From Euonymus europaeus (taxonomy: Eukaryota; Streptophyta; Magnoliopsida; Celastrales; Celastraceae), in contig OY756960.1 of NCBI GenBank assembly GCA_963580455.1, positions 24,363,238-24,427,237 of the forward strand: a stretch of DNA of 64,000 nt. Direction: 5' to 3'. Below, piece after piece: positions 35,833 through 48,872 of this stretch; position 1 is the first letter of the stretch; every line of letters begins with the position of its first letter. A program made the position numbers and the translations under genes. Under the pieces are notes generated by a model. That model was not told the DNA's origin and did no database searches. It worked only from the letters and a program-made list of their open reading frames with translations.

Positions 35833-37657
35833 ATGGCTTCTCTCTCCTTAAGAACTCTCCTCCCATTCTACTCCCTACACAAACTTCGAAAACCCACTTC
35901 CCAAAACCTTCCCCATTGTGTGGGGATCATCAAAATCTCAGTTTCATGGCCTCAAATTCTCATATTATCCATCTCTGTCGATCCCAAAATCTTTAGTGAA
36001 AACTGCTCTTTTCGCTGCGGTACATTGGCTTCACTTGTTAATTGAATATTTGTGCTTTTGCGGTGTTGGTTTGTAAAGTTCGTGTCAGTTGTGTATTTCT
36101 GCAGGTGAACAAACGCCAGGTTCCACCGTCATTTACCTTAAAAGATCAGGATGGGAGGAGTGTGAGCCTCTCCAAATACAAAAGCAAGCCTGTTGTTGTC
36201 TGTCTCTGTCTACCCTGCTGATGAGACCCCTGGGCCCTGGCTGTACCAACCAGGTGATTTTTCTATCTATTGAGTTGCCTCAAAACTTTAGTTTTGTAGG
36301 TGCAAGGAGTAGCCAATGTAGGCAAGATAAGAAAAAAATTGTATAATCTGCTAGCCGCTACAATATTCACTTGAGTGATTTGAGATTGAGCATTTAAACA
36401 TTTTGTTTGTTGTGGTGAGTTTAGTAGTGCCAATCAGGTATCATTCCTTTTAATCATCCAAGTAAATCAGCACTCCAAGCAATGACTCTGTTTTGGAAAT
36501 GTACCTGCAATTTAATTGGTTGAAAGCCACTCCTAATTGACGCATATGCTGCCTAAAAGGTAGTCCACTTCTCTAACAAAATTGTGTTTGGGATTCTGAT
36601 CCTCATGAATTTTGACTAGTCATGAATGGCTTCCCACCTAACAAAGAGTTACCTTTTAGACATGTGCTTTTAGGTATTCTTATGAGAAATTTAAGAAATC
36701 TGGGGCAGAGGTTGTTAGAATTAGTGGTGATGATCCTTCATCACACTATGTAATATAACAATATTTTAGTTTGAAATGACCTTTCTTTCTTCTATCTAAG
36801 ATGATTTTACCTTTTAACTACTAAATGACCCAAAATGCTCTTAAACCAATTTAGTTTGGTTTTGACATCATGACATTCCCTTGAAATCAGTATAAATCTC
36901 ATTTTGAGCCATACTTGGTGCGAATGCCCAAAAAAAATATATTGATTCCAAAGACAATCATAATCTCCATTCCTTGCTGCCAAAAGGGTTCAATTCCTTG
37001 TATAGTAGGATGCATCTGAATGCCACTTGTCCTCTTTGTTGGAAGTTGGAACAATTTTTTCGTGGCCTCATGGGGTTGTTCTACTTTCAGTCCAGCTCCA
37101 TTTGCATATAATTCTGCCAAACCTTTACATTACATACATGCACCTACTTTTATTTTCAATTTTTCATGAAAAATTTCGAGCGCAACATAGCAAGTCTGGA
37201 CATATTTTACTCAAAAATGCATTGAATGATGACCATCAGTCTTAGGCTTTTAGTGATTGGCCTTTTTTGTTCATTGAATCACTATAAACAATCTGCTAAC
37301 CAAGGTTGTGTTTTTGGCGATCGGCATTTGGTAAGTATAAACACCAGAGTTAGAACACATCCATTGATGTGATTACTCTTGTATCCATTGCCATTAAGAC
37401 TTGAAGGTAATGACTTTTGACTGGACGTAGGCTTTTGCAAAGAAATATAGACTTCCATTTACATTGCTGGCCGATGAGGGTAACAAGGTTAGTGGGAAGT
37501 CCCAGCTGATCTTTTTGGAACTTTACCTGGGAGACAGACTCGTACACGTTCTTGACAGGAAGGGTGTTGTTTAACTTATCTACAATAATCAGTTCCAACC
37601 TGAAAAGTATATCGACGAAACCTTGAAACTACTTCAAAGCCTCAGAACCACTCGGTA
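35833..37657 (+). pseudogene. PRXQ: Peroxiredoxin Q pseudogene, introns retained
   Basis: Functional PrxQ is a chloroplast thioredoxin-dependent peroxidase. Here all four exon remnants can be traced: 35833-36019 (transit peptide), 36105-36253 (VNKRQVPPSFTLKDQDG... start of the mature enzyme), 36660-36750 (TCAFRYSYEKFKKSGAEVV...) and 37431-37657 (AFAKKYRLPFTLL... ending near LKLLQSL). The transit peptide switches frame after the ATG. The active-site exon has a 4-bp and a 7-bp insertion, so the PGCT-type active-site motif is out of frame. The last exon has several indels and a CAA-to-TAA-type stop in place of Gln before LIYNNQFQPEK. Exon borders are mostly still visible. Retained introns show it arose by DNA duplication, not retrotransposition. 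A functional copy is expected elsewhere in the genome. Confidence 0.88.
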
Positions 37658-38092
37658 ATGACTGCCTTGTTTTTTTTTTTTCCTTCCAATGGCCATTGTG
37701 TTTGTTTTGTTGGTGTTAGACTGTGTTCCATGTTAATTGCAGCCCACTTAAGACCTTGTGGCTTTTACCTTGTTTTTTGTATATTTTGCGTCAGAAGCAA
37801 AAGCTAGTTATCACAGACACTCTTGGCATTGAAGCCTTTCAGAGATGTTGTTAAAAGTAAGATTTTTGCTATTGGAAATTTCAAATTCAATTGCTAATTT
37901 TTGTTTTTAATATATTATATAGTTCCTGAACAACTGTCAGCACTTGATATATAGTATACCTCTTTTAGGGTAGTACTAGTACAATGCTTTATTTTGATTT
38001 ATTAGATCCACCTCTTGTAGTAGATCCAGCCTGAAGCATGAGAAATTAACCTTTCTAATGTAAGAATTAAAGCAAACATTTCTTTTCTTTTT

Positions 38093-41035
38093 CTACATTT
38101 CATGTTCTTCATAATCTTGACTACCATAAGCGCTAAAAGCCTCTGCTAACCATGTTTTCTTCCTCCAGGAGTTCCATCCCATCTCTTCACAAATCTCATC
38201 ACTGTGGTTTATACTGAATGTAGAGATGCAATGCCTCTTGTAGAACCTGGTAGTCCTTTTCATGACCCCTATCTCTTTAGATACTTGTTCAAGCATTTTC
38301 TCTACACTTGGAAGTTTGAATTTGTCACCAACTAGTCTCGCCAGCCACATGCTTCTCAGCTCTGCTGTGTGTAGATTTGAAACACTCTCAATGTATCCCA
38401 CAAATGCCATGTTTGGTATCAGCGGATGTATCGTTCCCCTGCCATGAAATAATCGCACGTTAAATCATTGTTTCAACCCAATAGGTTAACTTGTTGTGTG
38501 TGTGGGGGTCCTACCTGTATAAGGGCATTACACCAGAAGTGTATTCAAGCAAACTCTGGAAAGGTTCTGGCAAGATGTTTTTGAGCTTTTTCTTCCCATC
38601 ATAACCAGTTGCGAAAATCACAACATCAGCTGCTAATTTTGTGTTATCCTCGAATTCGAGTCCTTCCCTCGAGAACCACCATTTTGATGCTCTTTTGAAC
38701 ACAATCTTTCCCTTATCAGCCTCATCAAAGAAATTCTCTGGCATGATAGCCATCTGACAAGAAGCATAGTCTTCCAGAAATGGGTGCTCTGGTTTTAATC
38801 CATATTTCATCAGAGGAAGTTTCCAAAGCAAGTAGGACTCGATGAATTTCGAAACTGCTTGTCTCTGTCAGCCAAATCAAGCATAGAATTAACATAGTAA
38901 TCCACTTTTCTTTTTTTGAAATTAATTGAGTTTGGGATTGTATTTCTACCATTGGAGAAAGGAGAAGGCAGAGGAGGGTCCTGAGGAAGCTCTGGTTTGG
39001 TGTTCCATGGATGAACTGCGAAGACCTTGTGGAGAAGAACATGAAGAAAGGCAGACCCCAGACCCAGTAATGAGGGACAGTCCAGTGTAAGGTCCTTACC
39101 ACCATCGTACACGGTTGTCCTTCTGGTCCTTCAATATATATATATATGTATAATAACATCAATACATATATGTATAGTAACTATTGACTGGTATAATTAA
39201 TGTATAGTTGATCAAGTTTTCAACTTTAAAAAAATGTGGAACAGACGGAGAGTTGTCTTTTGTGCATATTATTGAATTTATAATACATGCGTCTCAATCT
39301 TCGCAAGTCAAAATCTTGTGATTTTGGAATTTATAAAAAACGTGCGTTGGTAGTCAAAATTTCTTTGGAATTCTCTTTTTGAATTTCCTCCTTTAATTTG
39401 TCTAACTGACTCGTGTGAACACCACGAAACCATGCAACGTGGAAATTCAAAACTAATCACCCTCGTACGCACACACACACACACGTATATTTTTTTTGTG
39501 TGTGAAACCAATGACATGGACTATTAATATACAAAAGTAAAGTAAAGTTTGGTAGGGATAATGGAGATAAGAAATTTACTAGAGTTCCATGTATTACATG
39601 AGTGGTGGTGGTGTATATATATATATGTGAAAACAAATTCTGTTTATGCTTGATAACATTTCATTATAGTAGGTTAAAGTTGTGATTGTGCACAATTTTA
39701 GATGTCTGGATATATCAAAATTAACTTCAAATCATTAAATTCACAATTACCATTTCAATTAAGTAGCTAGATGTCTGGTGTGCATGCATATAATTAAGAT
39801 TAATTAATTACCTTGGTTAGCCTGAGCAGACTCCATGGCAAGATCAATCCCAGATTTTTTGAATCCAACGACCACAACTTTCTTCCCTTTAAGCAGATTA
39901 GATGCAGATTCCTTGTCAAGTTTGCAGTAATCCATGGAATGCATAACCTGGCCTTTAAATATTTCAGGACCTTTGTTGTGTGGGAAAGCTGGTATGTTAG
40001 GTATGTCGCCATATTTTCCAATGCAAACAGCCACGAATTCGAATGCGTATCGCTGCAATCAATTAACCATTTGCAAATAAAAATAATCAGCATATATTTT
40101 CCTTCACTCTCTACCCCACATATATGTGTGTGTGTATATATACACACTTTCACAAAAATTACCCTAAAATTAACATGAGTAATGTTCAAGGGTACTGTAT
40201 ATACAAGTATGTATTATTATAACCTACTTAATTAATTGAAGATAAATTAAGAAGATCGTATTGAAACTGAGTTTTAGAATTTTAATTCAATCGTCACTTT
40301 CAAAAAAACTTTAATAAAACCTTGCTAGAAATATATATTAAATAACATCTAGCCAGAAAAACCTGGAAATAATGCATGATATTTTGAAATGAACATATAC
40401 AAGAAGTAAAATGGGTTTTCAATAATTTTAAAAATTCAAATATATTGTATATATCATCAACAAATTAGACGAGAAAAATTAAAGAAGCTTAGAATTAAGG
40501 GTCTAAAAAAATATAATTCAATATATTTTTTAGCTAGCTCACTTTTTCTTAAGAAGAAAAAATCAATTAGGACGACCTGAATAGTCTCTGATTTATTGTG
40601 TTGGACGGCCACCTCCCAGACAGGCTGACCAGGCAACAGACTCCCATACTCCCCTGGACAGGTCCCAGACCGGTCTCCGACGAACCTGAGTTCCACCACC
40701 TTTGAATTGAATCTGATATATTTTGTCAAATCGAACTGTTTGACATAAGAATCCAAGTAATCCAGAATCTCAAGATGAGATGGAAAACTGGGATCATCTC
40801 TATTAGGCCATGGAAAATCAGTGAACTCGTAATCGGAGCGAGGGGACTGAAGTTTGGTTGAATGGTAAGAACAGCTTCCCCAAACACCTCCAATGGAGTC
40901 AGTGGCCTCAAAAAGGGTAGGATTGTAGTGACTAAGCTGCTTTAGGGCAGCTAAACCACTAACCCCACCACCTATAATGGCAATTCTTGAGACCACAAGA
41001 GGAGGGTGGGTATTATTTTGATGGGTAGTAGCCAT
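38093..41035 (-). CDS. FMO1: Flavin-containing monooxygenase, plant FMO1 type
   Basis: Plant FMO1 N-hydroxylates pipecolic acid to N-hydroxypipecolic acid, the signal for systemic acquired resistance, using FAD and NADPH. Five exons join in frame: 41035-40577, 40052-39812, 39128-38950, 38864-38515 and 38438-38093, giving 524 residues, close to the family's ~530. The FAD Rossmann motif GGGVSG is at residues 22-27. GSCSYHSTKLQSPRSDYEF follows. The second nucleotide-binding motif reads GFKKSG, the relaxed form usual in this clade. FATGYDG and the conserved C-terminus RFYKRHCISTFSI are present. No frameshift or stop was seen. The promoter holds a TATA box and a W-box. FMO1-like paralogues are common, so membership of the clade is secure but orthology to FMO1 itself is less so. 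Confidence 0.92.
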
Positions 41036-41138
41036 CTTGATTAGAATAATCGGCTTTCAGTGATGAAGGTCGGGTTTCTTTTTCTTTTTTGGCTGTTGTT
41101 TGGTGCCTTGGTGGTGGTTGATGGCTTTGCATGGTGTG

Positions 41139-41194
41139 TATTTATAGTAATATAGTGTAATGTGTGGGTCACGCTTGAAGCAAGTGAGTTGACT
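41139..41194 (-). promoter_or_regulatory. FMO TATA box and W-box
   Basis: On the minus strand TATAAATA lies at 41146-41139, about 105 bp upstream of the ATG. At 41189-41194 the plus strand reads TTGACT, a WRKY-binding W-box core, about 45 bp further upstream. W-boxes fit pathogen-inducible expression. Confidence 0.5.
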
Positions 41195-42028
41195 TTTTAG
41201 ACAGGGAGAGAGGTAAATGAAGGAACAACGACCAATGTTTTCAGTTGTTGTAACTAATTAATATATAAATATATACTGCGAGTGTGTATGTGTATATATA
41301 TATATTTATATACTAGTGTATGTGAAATTGTTTCATCATGTATGGGAAATTTCGCAAGTGAGTCTTTGGGTCCTTGTAGAAGAAGCTAAGTACATCAAAT
41401 TAATTTCCATGTAAGTTTCAAACTCCAAAACGCATGGTCATACACATTAGGGATAAAACATTTCTAGGAAACTCCAAAAGAAGACTCCCACATATATTTA
41501 ATTAGTTTCAATTTGTAATAAACTAACATGCATAATTCGCATTAATAAACAATTTGCAAAACACTGGATTAGTTAACGACTTTGCAAATACCTACAAATG
41601 TGTATAAATATACCCTATTTTTTTTATATTTGAGAATAATATCAAACAAGCTTATCATTCAGACATCTAAAATCTATTTCATTTCGGTTGGGTTGGTCCC
41701 TGGGGTTTCTCCCAGTGACTTGTTCTTCCATTTCAATAAAATTAATCATACTTATGGAAGAAAAGAAAAAAACCCTTTAACATCTAACATCTTATATGGG
41801 CCTAAACTAAAGTTTTCAGGTCGACGCGCACATAAATTCTCCAACTGAAGATAGGGTGAGTTGGTTCAAAGCTCAACATGTGATTATAATGATATTGCTT
41901 TTAGTGAAAATTGAACTTAATACCTTCTAAATCCTTACAGTTTGACCCAAAAGAGATTCACTATTATGCTATATGAAAAAAAATACATAATAAGTATTAA
42001 TGCAATTAATTTGTTAAGTTCAAAATAT

Positions 42029-42202
42029 ATATTTAGAATTGAGGCATGGGGCGATCCAAACGAGGAGTTTAAGGATTGATTTGTAATTGTGTGAATGGAA
42101 AAAATGAAAAGAGATATATTTAGAATTGAGGCATGGGGCGACCCAAACGGGGAGTTTAAGGATTGATTTGTAATTGCGTGAATGGAAAAAATGAAAAGAG
42201 AA
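42029..42202. repeat. 87-bp tandem duplication (2 copies)
   Basis: Copies 42029-42115 and 42116-42202 are nearly identical, differing at only about three bases (gatcc/gaccc, gagg/gggg and tgtg/tgcg). A GT/AT microsatellite follows at 42220-42258. It lies about 1 kb upstream of the FMO gene. Confidence 0.85.
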
Positions 42203-42258
42203 ACACGTACAGTATATGTATAGTGTGTGTGTGTGTATATATATATATATGTGTGTGT

Positions 42259-44561
42259 CTTTGACGGGGCCAAACAAAGGTGAGGAGGTCCTCATCCATC
42301 AAAATAAAACAAGTCCTCTTTTTATCGTTGTCTACCATGGCGGCACTAGTAGTGAAGTCAATTTTTGTTGTGGATACTTGATAGTTTGGAATGTTATGTA
42401 AAATTATGAATATTCGATCCATATTATTCACCATCTTAATTTCCAGTCTTGTTGCTTTAATTTTGTTAATATACAAAAAATACATGAAAACTTAGACAGA
42501 TCGAATCATCATATAGACAGAAAAATTAGATTCATGATACATGAGAACACATCAGTATTAAAATGTTTGTAGATCTGTGTAGAGAACAGTGCATGCCTAA
42601 TTAACCATTCTGGTGAAAACTTATATGATGGTCAATTTCTTTGTAGGCAAACCGTATGCTTCGGAAGGTTTTGAGTTCGATTATCATTGGAAGTAATACC
42701 TTTACTTTTGTGATCACGTTTTGACATTTGGCCCAACTTATCATGTTTTCAGTTGGAAAATTTATATATGCGTGGGGTTGATGACCCGAGTTTAGGTTCA
42801 TTTCGATTGTTCGAAGGACAAACTCGTATAATATTATTCTCGGTTATAAAAAAAAATGTGTGAAGAGTGTTTTAAGAATGCAATCGATGAATATATATAT
42901 AACTGTGGTCAGTTTCAGATTATTCAAATTGTGCATTCTTTCTTTAAAAAAAATTTCCTTTCCATATTTAGTTGTCGATGAAAATCAATAGATAAGCAAA
43001 GTGCATGACTCTATGTGTAGTTCATGTAACTTATAAAATAGTGGTCACTTTCGGGGAACTTTAGTTTTCATGGAATGCAAACAGAAATTTACATTAACAA
43101 ATGTACGAACCAATGCAAATTGTTGGATCGAAATAAGTGTCTACACGTCTCTTGGAAATAATCAAAGTCCTAGCTACCACTAGCGATCCAACAAGAATGC
43201 AATTTGGCCATATGCAGTTATGTTCTTCGAGATTTTCTTGTTCCATGTTCATAATTAATGTATAAACAGAGAGTCAGTATAAGTTGATTCAAATATTTCC
43301 ATGCAACTTGATGCCGGTCCTTCATATATCCTTTATATATGATCACATGCATTGTTTCTTAGTTTTGACTTTGAATAATTCTAATTTTATTTTTATGTTT
43401 CCAATTCACCTTGAATTTCCTAACATCTTTACCACTCGTCCGAATATATATATATTACGAATATATATATATATATATGGTTGGTCAGAGTTTGAAGCAA
43501 AATTAAACTTGACGGACGTACTTTTTCGTGATTCAAAGGAATACGATCGATATTGCAACAATTTTTAGCACACCAGTACCCTCTCAACTCGTGACCGTAT
43601 GATTAGAGATACAATAATATACCAACTTTTTTTTTTGTCTCAGTTATCTAAAATATTAAAATAGACGTATATATAATTAATTTCACATGGATTTATCTTC
43701 GTTCATTCCAACATTTGAGATATTTGAGAAATAAAAAAAAAAAATCTATCCTTGACATTCCTATAAGAAATTGCTGCTTGTACGTGCTTGGTTGCCCGAT
43801 CCCTCTAAACGCAGAGCAGAAGTAGCTAGCTAGGCAGCCCTCTTCAAATTAGGTCAAAGTTCAATACTAATATGGAAAAGAAAAATTAGGACCATCCGGC
43901 GGCTTCCACGTGCTTACACCGAGTTAAATACATTTCTAGATGTTTTGGTGCAGTCAGACTATATTTGTAACCTTCGACTTTTCAAACTTTTAGGTCAGAT
44001 TTATGATATGATGATGGATTTCAAATATCACCATGCTAGATCGATATTTACAAGCACTATTTCTTCTTTCGTTGATATTACTGTTGTCGGGGAAGGAAAT
44101 GAATTGTGTTTTGAGTTAGAATTCACAGAATTAAAACGGGATAGGGGCTGTAATTATATTTTCTCAAATTTCTTTACATTTCTTCATTTTTTCTATGTAT
44201 TTGAGTATTTTGATTCTAATCTTATCATATAATTTATTTTGAGGGGAAAAAACAATTTTAAACCCTAAATACTATAATATAACTTCTAAACCATAAATAA
44301 TCCTAGACCTAAATCATAATCTGTAAATACTTATAGCACAAAAAAAACATGATTTGATGTTAACTGCGACTAATTATAGCCAAACTAATGCAACCCCTCA
44401 TTACATATTTACATAGAAAACACTCTCCCACTCGTGGGTTTGAGTCCCAACTCTCAACAACTAAATTATGCAGGTCATGGTCTCTTTGTCATCCTCACCT
44501 TATGATGTCTATCCACAGATGCATTAAAAAAAATCCAATAAATGGTGTAAGTTTTTTCAGA
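42259..44561. other. Intergenic, AT-rich, no gene seen
   Basis: About 2.3 kb with a (TA)n microsatellite around 43445-43480. Open reading frames of about 95 codons here (43284-43568 and 43945-44232) show no domain and low-complexity composition. Confidence 0.5.
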
Positions 44562-44860
44562 ATCACCCTTTGTCCCTGTTTGATAGGCTACATTTATATT
44601 TTTATTTGTCCCAAATTATAGCACAATTCCTTATTGAGAATAAGTAAAAAAAATCACTAGTTTACTAATATACCCTCATTTATTGTGCATCTTTATTAAC
44701 AAATGACATTAATTTCTAGCAATAATGAGGTGTGGGTGGAGTAGTCGAATGGTATATTAATAAGAAAATCAATTAAATTTATTTTTTAATAATATTAATT
44801 GACTTGTCTTTATCTTTTTGAAAAAACAAATATGTCTGTCAAATAAAGACGGAGGGAGTA
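44562..44860. mobile_element. Possible Stowaway-like MITE
   Basis: The right end GACGGAGGGAGTA is the reverse complement of the CTCCCTCCGTC terminus typical of Stowaway elements. The left end near 44562 (CACCCTTTGTCCCTGTTTGA) matches the reverse complement of the right end at about two-thirds of positions over 30 bp. A TA target duplication is not clear on the left. Confidence 0.4.
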
Positions 44861-45122
44861 CCCTCATATTAAAATTTGAAGAAATTTAATTTTTTGTTTC
44901 TAAAATTTTTGTTCTATCCTTTGTGATGGACATTTTTGACTAAAAAAAAAAGCATTGATCTCAGTACATTAATTGAGTTTTCTTAATCTATATCAAAAGA
45001 AAAATAAACGTGTCTGTCAAATAGAGACGGAGAGAGAACTATCGTATTAAAATTTGAAAGAAATTTAAGTTTCTATACATTTTGTTCTATGCTTTGTGAT
45101 AAACCTTTTTGACTAAAAAAAT
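44831..45122 (+). repeat. Direct repeat including MITE end, offset 178 bp
   Basis: The block TGTCTGTCAAATAAAGACGG and the ~100 bp after it (44833-44953) recur with substitutions at 45011-45122. Both copies share GACGGAG, ATTAAAATTTGAA, TTGTTCTAT and TTTTTGACTAAAAAA in order. Confidence 0.6.
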
Positions 45123-45905
45123 GCACCAGTCCGAGTCATGGTTACGTTACAGCTGGTCTAACTTGCAGTTCCACAATTACTGGACGTACTAGCAGGGGCG
45201 AATGGATTACTCGGCCCAGATCCTTTTAAAAAAATTTAAACCACCGCCCCGAACTTCCGTCAACCTCTCCCCATTTTTCTATAAATTCGTTACTCGGCCA
45301 TTAACCAAATTCCCCTCGCCCCCAAAATATTAAGACCCTGGAGGTTGTCGCCCCCAAAATATTTTACTATGAGCTGCTAATAATTCATTGGTCTAATATA
45401 TTCTACAACTTATAAATTTGAAAAAAGAAAAATAATTTTAAAAAAGAAGGAAGAATGAAACCTCAACACACATATCAACATCTTAATAATGTGTGATTTT
45501 TGCATTTATTAGTTCGGAAAATGACACATAAGTGGCCATGTGAATAAAATTTTCCCTCATAACTACATATTTTCTACACAGGTGTCTCTTTTAAAAATTA
45601 ATATTGTACATAATATTATACTTGTCATTTTTTATCAATGGACATAAATCTAAGAAATATCTCGATCTAAAATATCTCTCATTCATCTCCACCGCTGTCT
45701 TTGTCCCCCCAGTGTCGCACCATATATTGCCACTATTGCACCTCCACTGCCGTTGCACCTTCATCGCCATCGGCACTATCGCACCTCCACTATCATTTTG
45801 TTATTGTTCTCGTTAGATTTTGACATGTATATGAGATCAGATTTGGAGGCATAATGAAAATCGAATTCTTCGTCTTCCTCTTGTTAGATTTGAGTTCATA
45901 TATGA

Positions 45906-46470
45906 GATCGTATAGTTATATGTTACTGTTTCAATATCATAATGTATTATGATATTTGAGATCATAATCTGCTTCAATGTTACTGTTTAGAGTTTAGGGT
46001 ATATGGTTTATAGTTTGGGGTTTAGAGATCATACAGTTATATGTTATTATTTCAATGTTATCTTTTTGATATCATAATCTGTTATGAGATCTGAGATCAA
46101 AATTTGTTTCAATGTTACTATTTAGCATTTAGTGTTTAGGGCTAATGGGTTTGGAGTTTATAGTTTAAGGTTTAGAGATCGTAGAGATTTGATACTAGAC
46201 AATTACATGTTACTGTTTTGAGATCATAATTTGTTATACGATTTGAGATCATAATATATTTCAATGTTATTGTTTATAATTAAGGGTTTAAGATTTATGA
46301 TTTAAGGGTTAGGGTTTATGGCTTAGGGTTTAGAATTTAGAGATTGTATAGATATATGTTACTATTTCAATATTATTGCTTTGAGATCATAATATGTTAT
46401 GATATCTATTTCAATGATATTGTTTAGCGTTTAAGATTTATGGTTTTAATTAAATATCATATAAATCTAA
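45906..46470 (+). repeat. Degenerate tandem array, ~120-165 bp units (4 copies)
   Basis: Units start at the text GATCGTATAG or variants at 45906, 46027, 46177 and 46342. Each contains TATATGTTACTGTTTCAAT, ATCATAATCTGTTATGA, TTTCAATGTTACTGTTTA and a GGGTTTAGGGTTTA-rich tail. The tail has telomere-like GGGTTTA units, but too degenerate to be a real interstitial telomere. Confidence 0.65.
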
Positions 46471-46789
46471 GAGAAAGGAAGAAGAAAATATGACCAATGT
46501 AGTGTTTATTATCTTACTGTTTGAAACAATAACATGAACATGTCTGAACGATTTGGCAGAATTTGCAGTTTATATTTCTATATTCAACACTCATAAGACT
46601 CAAGAAAATTCAGAAATTAAATCATATACTCAACATATACACCTAAATGAAAGCAATGAATAATAGAAATGACAAATTTCAAGTTTTTTTGAGATTTAAA
46701 TTCTGAAAAAAAATATATCTAGAGAGAAAAAGAAGAGGAACTCAATGATGCAAAAAAGAAACTTCAAATCCAACAAATAAGAAGAAGAT

Positions 46790-47000
46790 GAAAGAATTAT
46801 AGACGACTAAGAAAGGAGAAGACAAAGAAAAAAGGAGATGGAGATGGAGAAGAAGAAGAAGAAAAGACGATGAAGAAAAAGAAGAATAATGGAAGAAGAA
46901 AATGGAAAGAGAAGAAAATATGAATAAGAATAAGAAGAAAAGACAAAGACGACGAAGGAGGAGGAGGAGGAGAAGGAAAAAGAAAGAAAGAGACGAAATA
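46790..47000 (+). repeat. Purine-rich GAA/GGA low-complexity tract
   Basis: Runs of GAAGAAGAAG and GGAGGAGGAGGAG cover about 210 bp, almost without pyrimidines on the plus strand. The apparent minus-strand reading frame of Phe/Ser/Leu residues is an artefact of this composition. Confidence 0.75.
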
Positions 47001-47106
47001 AATTGGAGGAAGAAGAAAGAGAAGATAGATATGTAGAAAGAATGATAGAGACAAAAAGATAATTGACATTTTTATGAATATTTTTATGTCCAATTTTTTT
47101 TTGTTG

Positions 47107-47700
47107 AAGATATAGGGATATCAACGGGGTGGGGACTCCTTCGCCCATTCCAGTATCTGTTAAAAAATTATTTTTCATCTCAATAAAAATATCCGTTGAG
47201 TATTTTAAATTTTATCTCATTCCAGCCTATTTCCCATCCTGCGAACTACAACTGTAAAAATTATAGTAAATTTTAAAACTTAAGTCTTTAAAAAATTATA
47301 GATATGTCTTTAATTATTTGGGAGAGCAGTATAAATTATAATGAATTATATACAAAATCATTCATGGTCAATTCACGAGTTTGATAATTATGTATATTAT
47401 TCATTAAATAAATAAATAGGTTTACTCGAAAATTAAATATACGCAAATGATATATTTTTATGTGTTTATAAATAATACATATATATTATAAATAATATAT
47501 ATAATTAATAATAATAATATATGCAGGTAAAGAGCATATTGGATTTCGACAAACCCGTCCTCATACCCGCCCCGCTGTTTTTCTCATGAAAATTCTCCTA
47601 CCAGTTATCTGACCTAATTAACAAGACATACCCGTATAATTTAGAGCGAATTGTGCTGATACCTATCGGATACGAGTATTTTTGACATTCATAGGATGTC
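47107..47700. mobile_element. Remnant of non-autonomous transposon with CGGGG/CCCCG motifs
   Basis: The left text GATATCAACGGGGTGGGGAC and, further right, CGTCCTCATACCCGCCCCGC with CCTATCGGATACGAGTATTT resemble the repeated CGGGGCGGG/GGATACGAG blocks of common plant dispersed elements. The interior is AT-rich without coding sequence. Ends and target duplication are not resolved. Confidence 0.35.
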
Positions 47701-48640
47701 TACAAGTCCATTAATGGATATCGGCTAATCATTGTCCTTTATTAGTTTTAGGCAACATTAATTAAAGCGAAGCCCACGTCCGTTCTCTTTGGGGCCATCC
47801 CATTGGGCCTGACATGTAATCACAACAAAAGAGATTAAGTGGTGGGCTGGTGGGCCTTAACAAGCCCAATTCTAAAAACGGACTTCCTGTGTTATTTGTG
47901 TAATTGGAGGTAAGTTATGGGAGTGGGGAGGGGATAGAATTTCAGCTACAATTTTTCATAAAAATATTGTTAAATTATAATTATTATTACTCTTTCGAAA
48001 ATAGCGTATTAGAATTTATGAGTTAAGATTTATTTAGGGTTTAAGGTCTAAAATTTAGGGTTTATATTTTATTGTTTGGGTTTAAATTTTTCCAAAATTT
48101 ATTATATTCTAATATTATAAATACTAAAATACTCAATAACATGATTAAACATAGATCTGGGGTAAGAATCGTAGCTAAAACTCGCAGTCGTATCCCGTTT
48201 CTGGTGATTCATGTTCTACCTATTTTACAAGACCATTCATACCCACGAGAACAAGACCCCAATTCATCATATACATGTCCAGCTCAAATCATAGCCGACT
48301 CCAGTCTACATGTGAGCCCACCAAAAATAAACAAGGAGAGCATTAGCCAATGATAATCAGAATCAGAAAGTGGTTTTTTTTCCCTTCTCGAGAGGTATAT
48401 TCCTTTGCAAAGAAAGAATAAAAAGAATATCCAACTCCAACCTCCGTATGCAATTTGAAGACCGTAAAAACTAATAATAATTCTAAAAAAACTCTCTATC
48501 TCTCTGACACACAAATTAAATTTTAAAATAATGAAAAATCATTTTAGTTAATAATTTATTTATTTTGAGTTTTTACTTAACAAAGAGAGACGTGCGCTAT
48601 TAAAGGCTATGGCCTCAAAGTCTCAACCAATCGCATCTCA

Positions 48641-48775
48641 CACGTGTCATTACTCTTTTAAGGTATAAATCCTCGTCAATTACCATCTTCTCTCGAATCT
48701 CGGCATCTCCAATCAGATCCCACCCCCAACTTGTCCGATCCAACGGCTCACACTCTCTTTCACCTCCGTATAAAT
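48641..48775 (+). promoter_or_regulatory. Promoter elements of the gene at 48873
   Basis: CACGTGTC (48641-48648) is a G-box/ABRE-type element, with CCAAT just upstream near 48626. TATA-like GTATAAAT occurs at 48663-48670 and again at 48769-48776. The second is about 100 bp upstream of the start codon. Confidence 0.45.
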
Positions 48776-48872
48776 TATTTCTCACGCATTGTATCGTCCA
48801 CCCGCCACAAACGCACTCGAATCTCACAGAATTGAAAAGATCGAAACCCCTGAAGCAGCTTCGATCTTTACT

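Noticed and set aside
43945..44232. 95-codon plus-strand frame
   Set aside because: No homologous domain, no promoter or splice context, and Phe/Ile-rich composition typical of AT-rich DNA.
46797..47178. Minus-strand frames rich in Ser, Phe and Leu
   Set aside because: They arise from the GAA/GGA purine tract. Low complexity only.
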